In this document: positions 26,577-36,628 of the stretch, piece by piece
Numbering within the stretch: the first letter of the stretch is position 1
Layout: every line of letters begins with the position of its first letter
Source of the DNA: an uncultured Agrobacterium sp.
GTDB taxonomy: Bacteria; Pseudomonadota; Alphaproteobacteria; Rhizobiales; Rhizobiaceae
NCBI GenBank assembly: GCA_913777615.1
Contig: CAJYTK010000002.1
Location: 1 to 64,000 of the forward strand
Direction: 5' to 3'
DNA length: 64,000 nucleotides
Program-made: the position numbers and the translations under genes
Notes under the pieces: generated by a model
Told to the model about the DNA's origin: nothing
What the model saw: the letters and a program-made list of their open reading frames with translations, nothing else
The model's database searches: none

Positions 26577-27827
26577 TCACGCCAACTCGGGATCGATGGT
26601 GAACAGCTCATGTGCGCGCGCAAATCCGCGCAATGCATAGCGCCCGAGCGACACCATGAGCGCCTGCATCTCAACCGGAGAGGTCGAGACGAAGTCTCTC
26701 GACATGACAGTGTCGCGATCCACCGAAGCACAGAGGCCCCCAATGCGGCTGACCATATTGACCGCCGGGCCGACAACGGTGAAATCCAGCCTGCTGCGGC
26801 TGCCGATATTGCCGTAAAATACTTCGCCGACATGCAGCCCGAGATAGACATCCGTCGTCGGAAGATCGCTCGACTGACGCTGATGGTTGAGGACTGAGAG
26901 ACGTGTTCTCATCGTCATTTCGGCGGCCAGTGCCGCCGCGCAATCATCCTGGCGATGGCCGGTCTGAAAGATTGCCAGAACCCCGTCTCCGATCAGTTTG
27001 AGCACACTGCCGCCATGGGCATGGATCGCATCGATGACGAGGCCAGCGTAGTCGTTGAGAAAGGGAATGATCTGATCGGGCTTTGCACGGTCTGAGATGC
27101 CGGTGAAATCTCGCAAGTCGGAAAACCACAGCACGGCTTCTATCCTCTCCACCTCCCCTCTGGCTATTGTTCCACTCATGACTTTGCGGCCTGCATCGTG
27201 GCCGAGATAAACATCTGTGATCGTGCCTATGATACGCATACAGCATACCGTCTTGACAGCCAGCGCCAAGGTCGGCAGCAGCATGCGAAGCGCCGACAGT
27301 TCGTCATCATGAAAGCCTTCAGGCTGACGGGTCAGCCAGCGAGAATAGAATGCACTCATTTCTCCGATACTGCCACGCTCGGTAAACCGGTGAATGGAGG
27401 CTATATAATCGGTGTGACCCGCGTTGCGCAGTTCGTCGAGCTTGTAGAAATTCGCTTCCTCATTGAGGAACAGCCGGCGCCTGACTTCCTCGGCATTCTC
27501 TTTCAGCAGATGAAAGAAGACGGAACTTTCCCAGTCCTCCCGGGCCGTACCCTCGTCGGTAAAATCGTACACGCTGGCGGAGTCGACATTATCGCGGCTG
27601 TCCCATTGGAAAGCGTGCCCTTCGAAATCCGGGTGCAAAGTGTCCATCAGGATCAGCGCCGAGGATATGGGGATGCCTGCGGCATTGCAGCGTTCGCAAA
27701 AGCCCGCCAGTAATTCTTCTTCCGGCGTTCCCTCATATCCCTGTCGAGACAGCCAAAACGCGATTTCCTGGAGAATGTGGTGTTCGGTCATGGCGGCCCC
27801 GCGGACAAAGTGTGATTGAAGCATCAA
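26577..27827 (-). CDS. Class III adenylate/guanylate cyclase domain protein
   Basis: Probably makes cAMP (or cGMP). The 416-residue protein has an N-terminal region of about 210 residues typical of rhizobial cyclases (DTLHPDFEGHAFQWD) and a C-terminal catalytic domain (about 225-390). The metal-binding aspartates are in WFSDLRDFTGISD and KLIGDGVLAIF, and VGPAVNMVSRIGG is the late conserved block. No membrane segment is seen, so it is a soluble enzyme with an unknown sensor. The start may be the present one or ATG 27791 (MTEHHILQEIAFWL). Rhizobiaceae carry many such cyclases. Confidence 0.87.
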   Translation of the reverse strand: MMLQSHFVRGAAMTEHHILQEIAFWLSRQGYEGTPEEELLAGFCERCNAAGIPISSALILMDTLHPDFEGHAFQWDSRDNVDSASVYDFTDEGTAREDWESSVFFHLLKENAEEVRRRLFLNEEANFYKLDELRNAGHTDYIASIHRFTERGSIGEMSAFYSRWLTRQPEGFHDDELSALRMLLPTLALAVKTVCCMRIIGTITDVYLGHDAGRKVMSGTIARGEVERIEAVLWFSDLRDFTGISDRAKPDQIIPFLNDYAGLVIDAIHAHGGSVLKLIGDGVLAIFQTGHRQDDCAAALAAEMTMRTRLSVLNHQRQSSDLPTTDVYLGLHVGEVFYGNIGSRSRLDFTVVGPAVNMVSRIGGLCASVDRDTVMSRDFVSTSPVEMQALMVSLGRYALRGFARAHELFTIDPELA

Positions 27828-28010
27828 CGCTTGAATGTCTTCAAGGGTCGTTCGATCTCGTTGATTGACAGAATTTTTTTGAAATTATCGTCGAAAACTC
27901 TGTGCGCGCTTGGAGATGCGGTCGAAGGCGGATAGATAGCATCTTCAGAAACGATATCGAAATTGCACAAGGGTCGATCGCCTCGCGTCTGCGCCCCGAA
28001 AGGTTTTTCA

Positions 28011-29321
28011 ATGCGTATTGTGATGATCGGCTCTGGCTACGTCGGCTTGGTTTCCGGCGCCTGCTTTGCGGATTTCGGCCATGACGTGATCTGCGTCGAC
28101 AAGATGCCGGAAAAAATCGAGGCGCTGAAGAACGGCCATATCCCGATTTTCGAGCCCGGTCTGGATGTGATCGTTGCCAACAATGCCAAGGCCGGTCGCC
28201 TGAGTTTCACCACCGAACTGAAAAGCGCCGTTGCCGATGCGGACGTGGTCTTCATCGCCGTCGGCACCCCGTCACGTCGTGGCGATGGCCATGCCGATCT
28301 CGGTTATGTCTATGCCGCAGCCCGTGAAATCGCCGCTGCCCTGAGCGGCTTTACCGTCATCGTTACCAAGTCCACCGTGCCGGTCGGCACCGGCGACGAA
28401 GTGGAGCGGATCATCCGCGAGGAAAACCCGTCTGCGGATTTCGCGGTGGTTTCCAATCCGGAATTCCTGCGCGAAGGTGCCGCAATCGACGACTTCAAGC
28501 GTCCCGATCGCATCGTCGTCGGTCTTTCCGATGAGCGCGCGCGTCCGGTCATGACGGAGGTCTACCGTCCGCTCTACCTCAACCAGTCGCCGCTTCTTTT
28601 TACCACGCGACGCACCTCCGAACTGATCAAATATGCTGCCAACGCGTTTCTTGCGATGAAGATTACCTTCATCAACGAGATGGCCGATCTGTGCGAAAAG
28701 GTCGGGGCGGATGTTCAGGACGTGTCTCGCGGCATCGGCCTCGATGGCCGGATCGGCTCCAAGTTCCTTCATGCGGGACCCGGCTATGGCGGCTCTTGCT
28801 TTCCAAAAGATACGTTGGCGCTGGCCAAGACCGCGCAGGATTACGATAGCCCTGTCCGTCTGATTGAGACGACGATCGCCATCAACGACAATCGCAAGCG
28901 CGCCATGGGCCGCAAGGTGATCGCAGCCGTTGGCGGCGATATCCGCGGCAAGAAGGTCGGCGTGCTCGGTTTGACTTTCAAGCCCAACACTGACGACATG
29001 CGCGACAGTCCCGCGATTGCCGTCATCCAGACGCTGCAGGATGCAGGCGCGAAAGTGACGGCCTACGACCCGGAAGGTATGGCGAACGCCAAGCCTCTGA
29101 TCGACGGCATCGATTATGCGCAAGGCCCATACGAAGCGGCACAGGATGCCGAGGCATTGGTGATCGTCACCGAATGGAACCAGTTTCGCGCACTCGACAT
29201 GGCGCGGTTAAAGAACATCATGAAAAGCCCGATCCTTATAGACCTGCGCAACATCTACCGCGCCGACGAAGTGATGGCGCACGGCTTTTCCTATTCGAGC
29301 ATTGGACGCTCGCAAGCATAA
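28011..29321 (+). CDS. rkpK: UDP-glucose 6-dehydrogenase
   Basis: Oxidises UDP-glucose to UDP-glucuronate using two NAD. The 436-residue protein shows the N-terminal Rossmann motif ([24 protein letters not shown]), [15 protein letters not shown], the catalytic cysteine in [16 protein letters not shown] (about residue 260), and the second dinucleotide fold ([17 protein letters not shown]). Its product is the substrate of the epimerase encoded 19 nt downstream. The pair supplies uronic acids for LPS, capsule or exopolysaccharide. Gene name rkpK follows rhizobial use; ugd is the general name. Confidence 0.95.
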   Translation: MRIVMIGSGYVGLVSGACFADFGHDVICVDKMPEKIEALKNGHIPIFEPGLDVIVANNAKAGRLSFTTELKSAVADADVVFIAVGTPSRRGDGHADLGYVYAAAREIAAALSGFTVIVTKSTVPVGTGDEVERIIREENPSADFAVVSNPEFLREGAAIDDFKRPDRIVVGLSDERARPVMTEVYRPLYLNQSPLLFTTRRTSELIKYAANAFLAMKITFINEMADLCEKVGADVQDVSRGIGLDGRIGSKFLHAGPGYGGSCFPKDTLALAKTAQDYDSPVRLIETTIAINDNRKRAMGRKVIAAVGGDIRGKKVGVLGLTFKPNTDDMRDSPAIAVIQTLQDAGAKVTAYDPEGMANAKPLIDGIDYAQGPYEAAQDAEALVIVTEWNQFRALDMARLKNIMKSPILIDLRNIYRADEVMAHGFSYSSIGRSQA

Positions 29322-29340
29322 TGGAAGGTCCTACGTCAGC

Positions 29341-30357
29341 ATGCGTTATCTGATCACCGGCACGGCCGGTTTCATCGGCTTTCATCTTGCAAAGAGATTG
29401 CTGGATGATGGGCATTTCGTCGTCGGCTTCGATGGCATGACGAAGTATTACGACGTGGCGCTCAAGGAAAAAAGGCACGCGATCCTCGCGCGCTCGAACG
29501 GCTTCAAGGCTTCCATCGGCATGTTGGAAGATACCGACGCGTTGAACCGTGCAGCCGATCTTGCCGAACCGGAAGTGATCATCCACCTCGCCGCGCAGGC
29601 AGGTGTGCGTTACAGCATCGACTGCCCCAAGGATTATGTAAACTCGAACCTTATCGGCTCCTGGAATATTCTGGAGCTGGCAAAAAATCTCCAGCCGAAG
29701 CATCTGATGCTCGCCTCCACCTCCTCCATCTACGGATCGAACGAGAAGGTGCCCTTTGCCGAGAGCGACAAAGCCGACGAGCCGATGACGATCTATGCTG
29801 CGACCAAAAAGTCCATGGAGTTGATGGCGCATAGCTACGCGCATCTACACAAGGTGCCGACAACGGCCTTCCGCTTTTTCACCGTCTACGGCCCCTTCGG
29901 TCGTCCGGACATGGCACTCTTCAAGTTCGTCGATGCGATCCTGAAAGGCCAGCCGATCGATATTTACGGCGAAGGCAAGATGAGCCGCGACTTCACCTTT
30001 ATCGACGATCTGGTCGAAGGGATCATCCGCCTCAGCCACATTGCGCCTGCGGAAGATAACCGCGTTTCCGACGACGGCGTGACCGATACCTTGTCGAAAC
30101 ACGCACCCTTTCGTGTCGTCAACATCGGCGGTGGGCAACCTGTGGAACTGATGCGTTTCGTCGAAACTGTCGAGACGGTTCTTGGCCAAAAGGCCATCCG
30201 CAACATGCTGCCGATGCAGCAGGGTGATGTGCCGCGCACCTATGCGTCGCCCGACCTCCTGCGCGCGCTGACGGGCTATGCTCCGGAAACGCCCGTCGAA
30301 ACGGGCGTCAAGCATTTTGTCGATTGGTATCGCGGTTTCCGCGTTGGAGCGGCTTAA
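29341..30357 (+). CDS. lpsL: UDP-glucuronate 4-epimerase
   Basis: Converts UDP-glucuronate to UDP-galacturonate for LPS core and other polysaccharides. The 338-residue SDR protein has [17 protein letters not shown] (NAD motif), [26 protein letters not shown], and YxxxK in [18 protein letters not shown], with [15 protein letters not shown], all typical of this epimerase. I chose ATG 29341 since the NAD motif starts at residue 5. It is co-transcribed with the UDP-glucose dehydrogenase gene. A Sinorhizobium counterpart is called lpsL. Confidence 0.92.
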   Translation: MRYLITGTAGFIGFHLAKRLLDDGHFVVGFDGMTKYYDVALKEKRHAILARSNGFKASIGMLEDTDALNRAADLAEPEVIIHLAAQAGVRYSIDCPKDYVNSNLIGSWNILELAKNLQPKHLMLASTSSIYGSNEKVPFAESDKADEPMTIYAATKKSMELMAHSYAHLHKVPTTAFRFFTVYGPFGRPDMALFKFVDAILKGQPIDIYGEGKMSRDFTFIDDLVEGIIRLSHIAPAEDNRVSDDGVTDTLSKHAPFRVVNIGGGQPVELMRFVETVETVLGQKAIRNMLPMQQGDVPRTYASPDLLRALTGYAPETPVETGVKHFVDWYRGFRVGAA

Positions 30358-30671
30358 GCCTCCGTCTCCTCACCATCGCGATCCTGCAAAAGACCGACGA
30401 CAGCGGCGCAGTTCGTGTCGCTTGTGTCCAGCAACTGCACCGGTGATGTCCAGCCAAAGGTAAAGCCGACCACGGTGGCAACCGCCCAGGCCGGGTCTTC
30501 ACCGGCCCGGTTCAGCAGTTTCGGGCCCTGGCTTGCAACACATTGCTGCGATTGCTGGATGATCTCGGTCGAGGCATTTGCGCGTTCGAGTTGTTCGCGC
30601 ATCTCCGCTTGAAGCGGATCTACGACGAAAAGCGTAATGAACCATGCGGCGATATCGGAAAGCATAAGCAA
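30354..30671 (-). CDS. Small protein of unknown function with N-terminal hydrophobic segment
   Basis: A 105-residue protein. It begins with a hydrophobic stretch ([21 protein letters not shown]) that may be a signal or anchor, then a Gln/Glu-rich helix, and a second weakly hydrophobic stretch ([14 protein letters not shown]). It has two or three cysteines. I do not recognise the family. It overlaps the lpsL end by 4 nt on the opposite strand. A hairpin (TGTCGGA / TCCGACA, 30693-30711) lies just upstream of its start. Confidence 0.6.
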   Translation of the reverse strand: MLMLSDIAAWFITLFVVDPLQAEMREQLERANASTEIIQQSQQCVASQGPKLLNRAGEDPAWAVATVVGFTFGWTSPVQLLDTSDTNCAAVVGLLQDRDGEETEA

Positions 30672-30692
30672 GCCTCTGAAGCCTCGGCATCG

Positions 30693-30711
30693 TGTCGGAA
30701 ACGGTCCGACA
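30693..30711 (-). promoter_or_regulatory. Perfect dyad upstream of the small protein gene
   Basis: TGTCGGA / TCCGACA with a 5-nt spacer, about 22-40 nt before the start codon on the minus strand. It may be an operator or a leader hairpin. No T-run. Confidence 0.35.
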
Positions 30712-30819
30712 TCGTGAAAGCGCCGAGACTTTCACCAGAGGGGCCCGGACCAGCGGGTTACCCAACATGTAGGATGACGCCATCCTCCTTCAAGAATAGC
30801 AGATCAAAAAAGCGTAGGT

Positions 30820-31593
30820 TTACGTCGCTAGAAGCGATGGCGCACGATACCGGATGTGACATCCATCCGCAGAATTAAGCTCGACATCGACCTGAACTCC
30901 GAAGACATCGAGGATGAGAGCCGGCGTCAGCACATGGCAGGGTTTTCCCATCGCGACAAGCGTCCCCGCCTTCAGCACTGCTACCCTGTCGCAGAACATC
31001 GCCGCGTGATTAAGATCATGCAAAGCGGCTGCAACCGTCAGCTTCTGTTTGCGAACGAGATGTAGGAGCGCGATCTGATGGCCGATGTCGAGGTGGTTTG
31101 TCGGCTCGTCCAAAAGCAGGATCTTCGGCTCCTGGGCCAAGGCTCGGGCGATATGCAGGCGTTGCCGCTCTCCCCCGGAAAGCGTGTGCCACATGCGCTT
31201 GCCAAAGCCCTCCATATCCACGTCGCGGAGCGCCCTATCGACGATCTCATCATCGTGACGAGACCATGGAGACAAAGCACCCTTGTGCGGAATGCGACCA
31301 AGCTCCACGGCCTGGCGGGCGTTGATGCGTTCCTGTGTTTCAGCCTGCTGCTCGACTAGAGCGATCCGGCGCGCCACATCTCGACGCTGGAGGAGGGCCA
31401 TCGACATGCCATCCAGTAAGACGTCGCCGGAACGCGGTTTTCTCAGGCCAGAGAGCATCGCCATGAGGCTGGTCTTGCCCGAACCGTTTGGGCCGACAAT
31501 GCCGAGGAACTCGCCGGCATGAAGATCAAGACTGATATCCTCGACGATCTCCACGCCGCCGATCGACCAGCTCAAATTACGCGCCGAAAGCAT
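30820..31593 (-). CDS. FecCD-type ABC transporter ATP-binding protein (probable cobalamin uptake)
   Basis: A 257-residue ATPase with Walker A (GPNGSGKTSLMAML), signature LSGGERQRLHIARAL, Walker B ILLLDEPTNHLD and the switch His in AALHDLNHAAMFCD. It belongs to the FecE/BtuD/HmuV group that serves large-substrate importers. It is the last gene of a binding protein-permease-ATPase operon; its ATG overlaps the permease stop (TAATG). By sequence alone one would say iron-siderophore, but the operon leader carries a cobalamin riboswitch, so vitamin B12 or a corrinoid is the better guess. Confidence 0.87.
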   Translation of the reverse strand: MLSARNLSWSIGGVEIVEDISLDLHAGEFLGIVGPNGSGKTSLMAMLSGLRKPRSGDVLLDGMSMALLQRRDVARRIALVEQQAETQERINARQAVELGRIPHKGALSPWSRHDDEIVDRALRDVDMEGFGKRMWHTLSGGERQRLHIARALAQEPKILLLDEPTNHLDIGHQIALLHLVRKQKLTVAAALHDLNHAAMFCDRVAVLKAGTLVAMGKPCHVLTPALILDVFGVQVDVELNSADGCHIRYRAPSLLAT

Positions 31594-32612
31594 TATGCGA
31601 GCCTCCTGCGTTGAGAAAGGATCAGCGCAAAGGCTGGAGCGCCGAACAGGGCGGTGATTACGCCGATCGGCAGGACCTGTCCTGCAATGATGGTGCGCGA
31701 GACAATGTCGGCAGCGATCATGAAGATAGCACCGATCAACGCGGAAGCCGGAAGCAGACGACCGTGGCGAACACCGACGACCAGACGCGCCGCATGGGGT
31801 ATGACAAGACCGATGAAGCCAATCGAGCCGACGATGCTGACCATTACGGCCGTCATCAAGGCAGACGTGCCTGTTAAGACGACATAGACGCGGCGCACGG
31901 GGATGCCGAGGGAGCCAGCCGATTCCGCTCCAAAGGTAAAGGCGTCCAATGCCCGCGCATGCCAGAGGCAGACGACAAGCCCGAAGATGGCGATGGGAAG
32001 AGCAAGCGAGACATCCGCCCAGCGAACGCCGGAAAGGTTGCCGAGCAGCCAGAACATGATTCCGCGAGCCTGTTCGGCATTCGCGGCCTTGGTGACGATG
32101 AAGGAGGTCAGCGCGTTGAAAAGTTGCGACCCGGCGACGCCGGCCAGGATGATTGCGCTGTTACCGCGCCCTGCCCTCAGCGCCAGGAGGCTCACAAGCG
32201 CGAATGCGACGAGCGCTCCGAGAAAGGCACCGAGCGGCATGGTGAGCAAGCCTGCACCAAAGCCGAGTATCGCAACACCGACGGCGCCTGTCGATGCCCC
32301 GGCGGAGATACCAAGAATGTATGGATCCGCCAGAGGATTGCGCAGGAGCGATTGCAGCACGACGCCCGAAACGGAAAGAGCTGCCCCACAACAGGCGGCG
32401 ACCACGGCGCGGCTCAGGCGATAGTTCCAGATGATCCCTTCATCGATCGCATCCAATGGATAGCCAGCGTGCCAAATACGATTGGCCACCGCCTTGGCGA
32501 CAACCTCCATCGGCATGGAGGTTTCGCCGATTGAGGCTCCGAGCCACAGCGCCACCAGAAGACACGCAGCTGCAATGATGGCAGCGCGGACATACAGCAA
32601 GGGACCGGGCAT
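31593..32612 (-). CDS. FecCD-type ABC transporter permease (probable cobalamin uptake)
   Basis: A 339-residue inner-membrane permease with about ten hydrophobic segments. Family blocks are present: YRLSRAVVAACCGAALSVSG, LLRNPLADPYILGISAGAS, GFIGLVIPHAARLVVG, and the final LPIGVITALFGAPAFALIL. I chose ATG 32612 (MPGPLLYVRAAIIAA), 4 nt after the binding-protein stop. It belongs to the BtuC/FecCD fold, and its operon is under a cobalamin riboswitch. Confidence 0.88.
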   Translation of the reverse strand: MPGPLLYVRAAIIAAACLLVALWLGASIGETSMPMEVVAKAVANRIWHAGYPLDAIDEGIIWNYRLSRAVVAACCGAALSVSGVVLQSLLRNPLADPYILGISAGASTGAVGVAILGFGAGLLTMPLGAFLGALVAFALVSLLALRAGRGNSAIILAGVAGSQLFNALTSFIVTKAANAEQARGIMFWLLGNLSGVRWADVSLALPIAIFGLVVCLWHARALDAFTFGAESAGSLGIPVRRVYVVLTGTSALMTAVMVSIVGSIGFIGLVIPHAARLVVGVRHGRLLPASALIGAIFMIAADIVSRTIIAGQVLPIGVITALFGAPAFALILSQRRRLA

Positions 32613-32616
32613 CCGT

Positions 32617-33642
32617 TTACTTCGCCAAGCCGAGTTGACCGATCTGGTCAGCCAGCACCTCAATCCCTTCGATCGTGCGGATCGTCGGGTTCATCGCCTG
32701 AGCGTCCATGACGACGATACGGTTATCCTTCACGGACGGCATGAGGCTCGTGACAGGATCTTGCTTCAGGAACTTCTCTTTTACGGCAATGTCGTCTGCC
32801 GGGTAGCGGCGGCGGTCCATGCTCGCGGCAACGATGATGGTCGGATTGGACTTGGCAATGGTCTCCCAGCCAACAGTTGGCCATTCTTCCTGGCTCTCGA
32901 TGACATTTCTGATGCCAAGCGCCGACATGATATAGCCAGGCGCACCGTTCTTGCCCGCGACGTAGGGATCGATATCGCCTTCGGCGCTGGAGAACCAGAA
33001 TACAGCAGATACATTTCCATTGGTGGAAACGATCTTCTTGCGCGCGGTCTCTTCGCGGCTTTTCAGCTCGGCAATCAGTGCGTCGCCGCGATCCTTAACG
33101 TTGAAGATCTGCGAAAGCTCTCCGATTTCCTGGTAGATCTGCTCCATGGTGAAGACCGAGTGCCTGACGCCATCTCCGCCGCCAGCATTATCCTTGCCCG
33201 TGCAATCTGCAGGCGAGACGTAGACCGGAATGCCCAGTTCTTCGAACTGTTCGGGCTTGCCGACAACGCCCTCGGGGCCGACATGCCATTGGAACTGCGC
33301 GGTAACGAGATCGGGCTTCTTGCCAAGAACGCTTTCGAAACTCGGATCGTTATCGGCCAGACGCTCCACCTTGTCATTTGCCTCCTCATAGCCCTTGATC
33401 ACCGGGCCAACCCAGACGGCAGTGCCGACAACCTTGTCTGCCAGTCCCAGACGATAGAGTATCTCCGTCGAACTCTGCCCTAAAGACACGGTGCGCTTGG
33501 GAGCATGGGTGAAGGTGACGTCCCTGCCGCAATTTTTCAACGTCAGTGGATAGCTGGTTTCCGCAGCCTCCGTTGCATTCGGCAAAAGAGATACAGCGGC
33601 AAGAACTGCGCCAAGAAATGCGCCTGTGAAATGAAGTGTCAT
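32617..33642 (-). CDS. ABC transporter substrate-binding protein (probable corrinoid-binding, BtuF-like fold)
   Basis: A 341-residue periplasmic protein with a signal peptide (MTLHFTGAFLGAVLAAVSLLPNA...) and the two-lobed class III fold (RTVSLGQSSTEILYRLGLADKVVG, KPDLVTAQFQWH, WPTVGWETIAKSNPTIIVAAS). I chose ATG 33642. First gene of the importer operon, about 200 nt downstream of a cobalamin riboswitch on the same strand. Genes of this type are often annotated as iron transporters; the riboswitch argues for vitamin B12 or a related corrinoid. Confidence 0.85.
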   Translation of the reverse strand: MTLHFTGAFLGAVLAAVSLLPNATEAAETSYPLTLKNCGRDVTFTHAPKRTVSLGQSSTEILYRLGLADKVVGTAVWVGPVIKGYEEANDKVERLADNDPSFESVLGKKPDLVTAQFQWHVGPEGVVGKPEQFEELGIPVYVSPADCTGKDNAGGGDGVRHSVFTMEQIYQEIGELSQIFNVKDRGDALIAELKSREETARKKIVSTNGNVSAVFWFSSAEGDIDPYVAGKNGAPGYIMSALGIRNVIESQEEWPTVGWETIAKSNPTIIVAASMDRRRYPADDIAVKEKFLKQDPVTSLMPSVKDNRIVVMDAQAMNPTIRTIEGIEVLADQIGQLGLAK

Positions 33643-33842
33643 GGTCCGATGGTCCCCGAAATCGTTGACGCTGCCCACACGCAAACGCCGTTATTGAGTG
33701 AAACACTCATTCGCCAACCACAGCCGTGGGACGATCGGAAACCGGGAAATAGACAGACGGATGTAAGCGCTGTTTGGCGCAGATAACAATCATGGCGTTT
33801 CCTCTCCAGGGCATCCCCGCCCGTGACTTTGGAATGAACAGA

Positions 33843-34006
33843 CGACGGCAGGTCTCCTGGCTCACGGATGATCGTCTTGCCTGCCTTCCCACGATGAGAT
33901 CGCAGTGGCCTGACGCAGGTGAATGCGCCACGAGTGCTCGACAATCCGCTTACAGTTGCGGGGGCAGCCACGGCATTGGAGACATCTCCGCACCGCGTTC
34001 CCTATT
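33843..34006 (-). promoter_or_regulatory. Cobalamin (AdoCbl) riboswitch
   Basis: On the minus strand, in order: TGCCCCCGCAACTGTAAGCGG, GGCCACTGCGA, GTGGGAAGGC, then GAGCCAGGAGACCTGCC near 33845-33860. The last block and GCCACTG are the hallmark conserved elements of cobalamin riboswitches. It precedes the ABC importer operon by about 200 nt. When bound to adenosylcobalamin, it should turn the importer off. Confidence 0.93.
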
Positions 34007-34133
34007 ATTCCTCGCAATCTCTCGCTTGGAACCGTCGCAGGCAGATAGAACTATTTCCAGATATCCGTCAAGCGAATGTATGTAATATTATTACGTTTTA
34101 GTGCGATGGGATTTTGTCCACTGGAAATACAAA

Positions 34134-34159
34134 ATGGCCGGAAACGGGTTTCCGGCCAT
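34134..34159 (-). terminator. Intrinsic terminator of the glucose dehydrogenase gene
   Basis: Perfect 11-bp stem ATGGCCGGAAA / TTTCCGGCCAT, 4-nt loop, followed on the minus strand by TTTTGTATTT. It lies about 28 nt after the stop of the gcd gene. Confidence 0.82.
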
Positions 34160-34186
34160 CGAAGCGCTTCAAGTGATTGTCGCTGT

Positions 34187-36526
34187 TTATGGCAGCGTAT
34201 AGGCGATGACATAGTCGCCGGGCTTGGTACCAACCGACCCATGACCGCCGGCAACCATGACGACATATTGCTTGCCGTCCTCAAGAGCGTAGGTCATGGG
34301 CGTCGCTTGCCCACCTGCCGGCAGCCGTGCCTCCCAAAGCTGGTTGCCGCTGGTTAGATCATAGGCACGCAGATAATTGTCGACGGCCGCACCGAGGAAA
34401 GCAACGCCGCCCTTGGTGATCATCGGGCCGCCGATACCCGGCACGCCGACCTTGAATGGAAGCGGCAGCGGCGTCATGTCGTAGACGGTGCCGTTCTTGT
34501 GCTTGTAGGCGATCTTGCCGGTTCTGAGATCCGCTCCGGCGACGTAGCCCCATGGCGGAGCCTGACAGGGTATACCGATCGGGCTCAGGAATGGACCCAT
34601 CAAGACCGCGTAGGGCGCGCCGTCATTGCGGTTCAGCCCCTGCTCGCTGCCTTTCTCATCCTGAGCCTTGGGCGGGACTTGATCGCGCGGAACGAGCTGT
34701 GAGGTGAAGGCTAGATAGGTCGGCATTCCGAACATGATCTGTCGCTCGGGATCGACAGCGACGCTACCCCAGTTAAAGGTACCAAAATTACCTGGATAGA
34801 TCAGCGAGCCCTTCAGCGATGGCGGCGTGTAGCGACCTTCATAATTCAGCTCATGGAACTTGATGCGGCAGGCGAGCTGGTCGAACAGCGATACACCCCA
34901 CATGTTCTTTTCTTGTAATGGCTCCGGCTTGAAAGAGAGCGCCGAAGTAGGCTGCGTCGGTGAGGAGAAATCTTCCGGGATCGCACCGCCAGGTGCCGGC
35001 TCTTCGGTCACCGGCAAGATCGGCTCGCCGGTGCGCCGGTCCAACACATAGATATCGCCCTGCTTCGTCGGTCCGACCAGCGCTGGGACGGACTGCCCAT
35101 CGGGCTTTGTGATGTCGAGCAGGACTGGCTGCGCTGGCACATCCATGTCCCAGAGATCATGATGCACCGTCTGACGGACCCAGCGGTCCTGTCCAGTGTT
35201 CACATCGAGGGCCACGATAGAGGACGAGTACTTTTCTACACTCTCGCTCCGACCCATTCCGAGCTGGTCAGGAACCTGATTTCCCAGAGGGATGTAGACG
35301 AGCCCAAGCGCTTCATCGACGCTGAATACGGACCAGCTGTTGGGAGAGTTGGTCGTATAGGTCTGACCCGGCGGAAGCGGTTGGGTCTGGGTAGGGTTTC
35401 CGGAGTCCCAATTCCAAAGCAACTCGCCGCTGTTGACGTCGAACGCACGAATGACGCCGGACTGCTCTTTGGTCGAATAGTTATCGTTGACCGCACCACC
35501 GATGATGATCTTGTTCCCTGCAATAGCCGGCGGCGAAGTTGAATAGTAGTAGCCGGCCGGATCGTACTTCATGCCAGCTTCGAGATGTAGAACACCATTG
35601 TCGGCGAAGGACGTGCAGATCTTGCCGCTTTCGGCATCCAGCGCGATCAGACGCGCATCGGATGTCGGCAGATAAACGCGAGCAGAGCATTCGGCGCCTG
35701 CCTGCGCGGCAGTATCGGCATAATAGGTTACACCGCGGCAGGTCTGGTGTTGGCGATCAGGATTCAAGCCCACGTTCGGATCGTATTTCCACTTTTCCTT
35801 GCCGGTTGCCGCATCGATGGCGATAGCCCAATTGTGTGGCGTGCAAAGGAAAAGGGTCTTGCCGACCTTTAGGGGCGTGACCTGATAGGTCGTTTCACCA
35901 ACGTCGTCCGGCAATTTAACGTCACCCGTCTGATACCGCCAGGCCTCCTTCAGATCGCCAACATTGGCAGTTGTGATCTGTGTCAGCGGCGAATAGCGTT
36001 GGCCGTATGATGTGCGGCCATACTGGTGCCACTCGTTGTCCGGAACCGTATTCCCATAGGAGGGCGCGCTGTTGACGACCTCGGTCGGCAGGTTGCCCTC
36101 CTGGTCGTGGGGATCCTGCGTCATCGATACGGCGGCGACACCCATGGAGATGATCACGGCGGCCAGCAGCGGTACGGCGTTGGCGCCATACCGGATGCCT
36201 GTCGGGCTTACAAAGCCGAGCGGCTTGCGGATCCAGGGCATGAGCAACCAGATGCCGATCACAATGATCAAACCGCCGCGCGGGCCAAGCTGCCACCAGT
36301 CGAGACCGACTTCCCATACTGCCCAACCGAGCGTCGCAAGTACAAAGAGCGCATAGAAGTGGAGCGCCGCCTTGTTTCGTTTGAAAAGAAGGATCGCCGT
36401 GATCACGAAGGAAAGTCCGGCGAGCGCGTAATAGACGCTGCCGCCAAGCATCACGAGTTGAGATCCAAAACCGAAGAGCGCCAGACCCATAAGAGTCAGA
36501 GCGACAGCAGTGACAGTAACCGCCAT
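34187..36526 (-). CDS. gcd: Membrane-bound PQQ-dependent glucose dehydrogenase
   Basis: Oxidises glucose to gluconolactone in the periplasm and passes electrons to ubiquinone. The 779-residue protein has about five N-terminal membrane segments (residues 1-140) and a periplasmic eight-bladed quinoprotein propeller (W-motif repeats such as ALDAESGKICTSFADNGVL, YVLDRRTGEPILPV). GNNP-type blocks and HHDLWDMDVPAQPVLLD are characteristic. No pqq biosynthesis gene is seen in the window, so PQQ must come from elsewhere in the genome or from outside; rhizobia often secrete holoenzyme activity only when PQQ is supplied. Confidence 0.93.
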   Translation of the reverse strand: MAVTVTAVALTLMGLALFGFGSQLVMLGGSVYYALAGLSFVITAILLFKRNKAALHFYALFVLATLGWAVWEVGLDWWQLGPRGGLIIVIGIWLLMPWIRKPLGFVSPTGIRYGANAVPLLAAVIISMGVAAVSMTQDPHDQEGNLPTEVVNSAPSYGNTVPDNEWHQYGRTSYGQRYSPLTQITTANVGDLKEAWRYQTGDVKLPDDVGETTYQVTPLKVGKTLFLCTPHNWAIAIDAATGKEKWKYDPNVGLNPDRQHQTCRGVTYYADTAAQAGAECSARVYLPTSDARLIALDAESGKICTSFADNGVLHLEAGMKYDPAGYYYSTSPPAIAGNKIIIGGAVNDNYSTKEQSGVIRAFDVNSGELLWNWDSGNPTQTQPLPPGQTYTTNSPNSWSVFSVDEALGLVYIPLGNQVPDQLGMGRSESVEKYSSSIVALDVNTGQDRWVRQTVHHDLWDMDVPAQPVLLDITKPDGQSVPALVGPTKQGDIYVLDRRTGEPILPVTEEPAPGGAIPEDFSSPTQPTSALSFKPEPLQEKNMWGVSLFDQLACRIKFHELNYEGRYTPPSLKGSLIYPGNFGTFNWGSVAVDPERQIMFGMPTYLAFTSQLVPRDQVPPKAQDEKGSEQGLNRNDGAPYAVLMGPFLSPIGIPCQAPPWGYVAGADLRTGKIAYKHKNGTVYDMTPLPLPFKVGVPGIGGPMITKGGVAFLGAAVDNYLRAYDLTSGNQLWEARLPAGGQATPMTYALEDGKQYVVMVAGGHGSVGTKPGDYVIAYTLP

Positions 36527-36628
36527 GAAAAGTCCCCTGTTAATCTCCCTGCATGCTTAACAGGGTGGGACAGGTTCGGTTCCACGCCGGACACATTTTT
36601 GCCACTTCTGTGTTACCCGGCGTGATTT

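Noticed and set aside
28272-29123. 283-residue frame opposite UDP-glucose dehydrogenase
   Set aside because: Shadow frame; the plus strand has the full dehydrogenase sequence.
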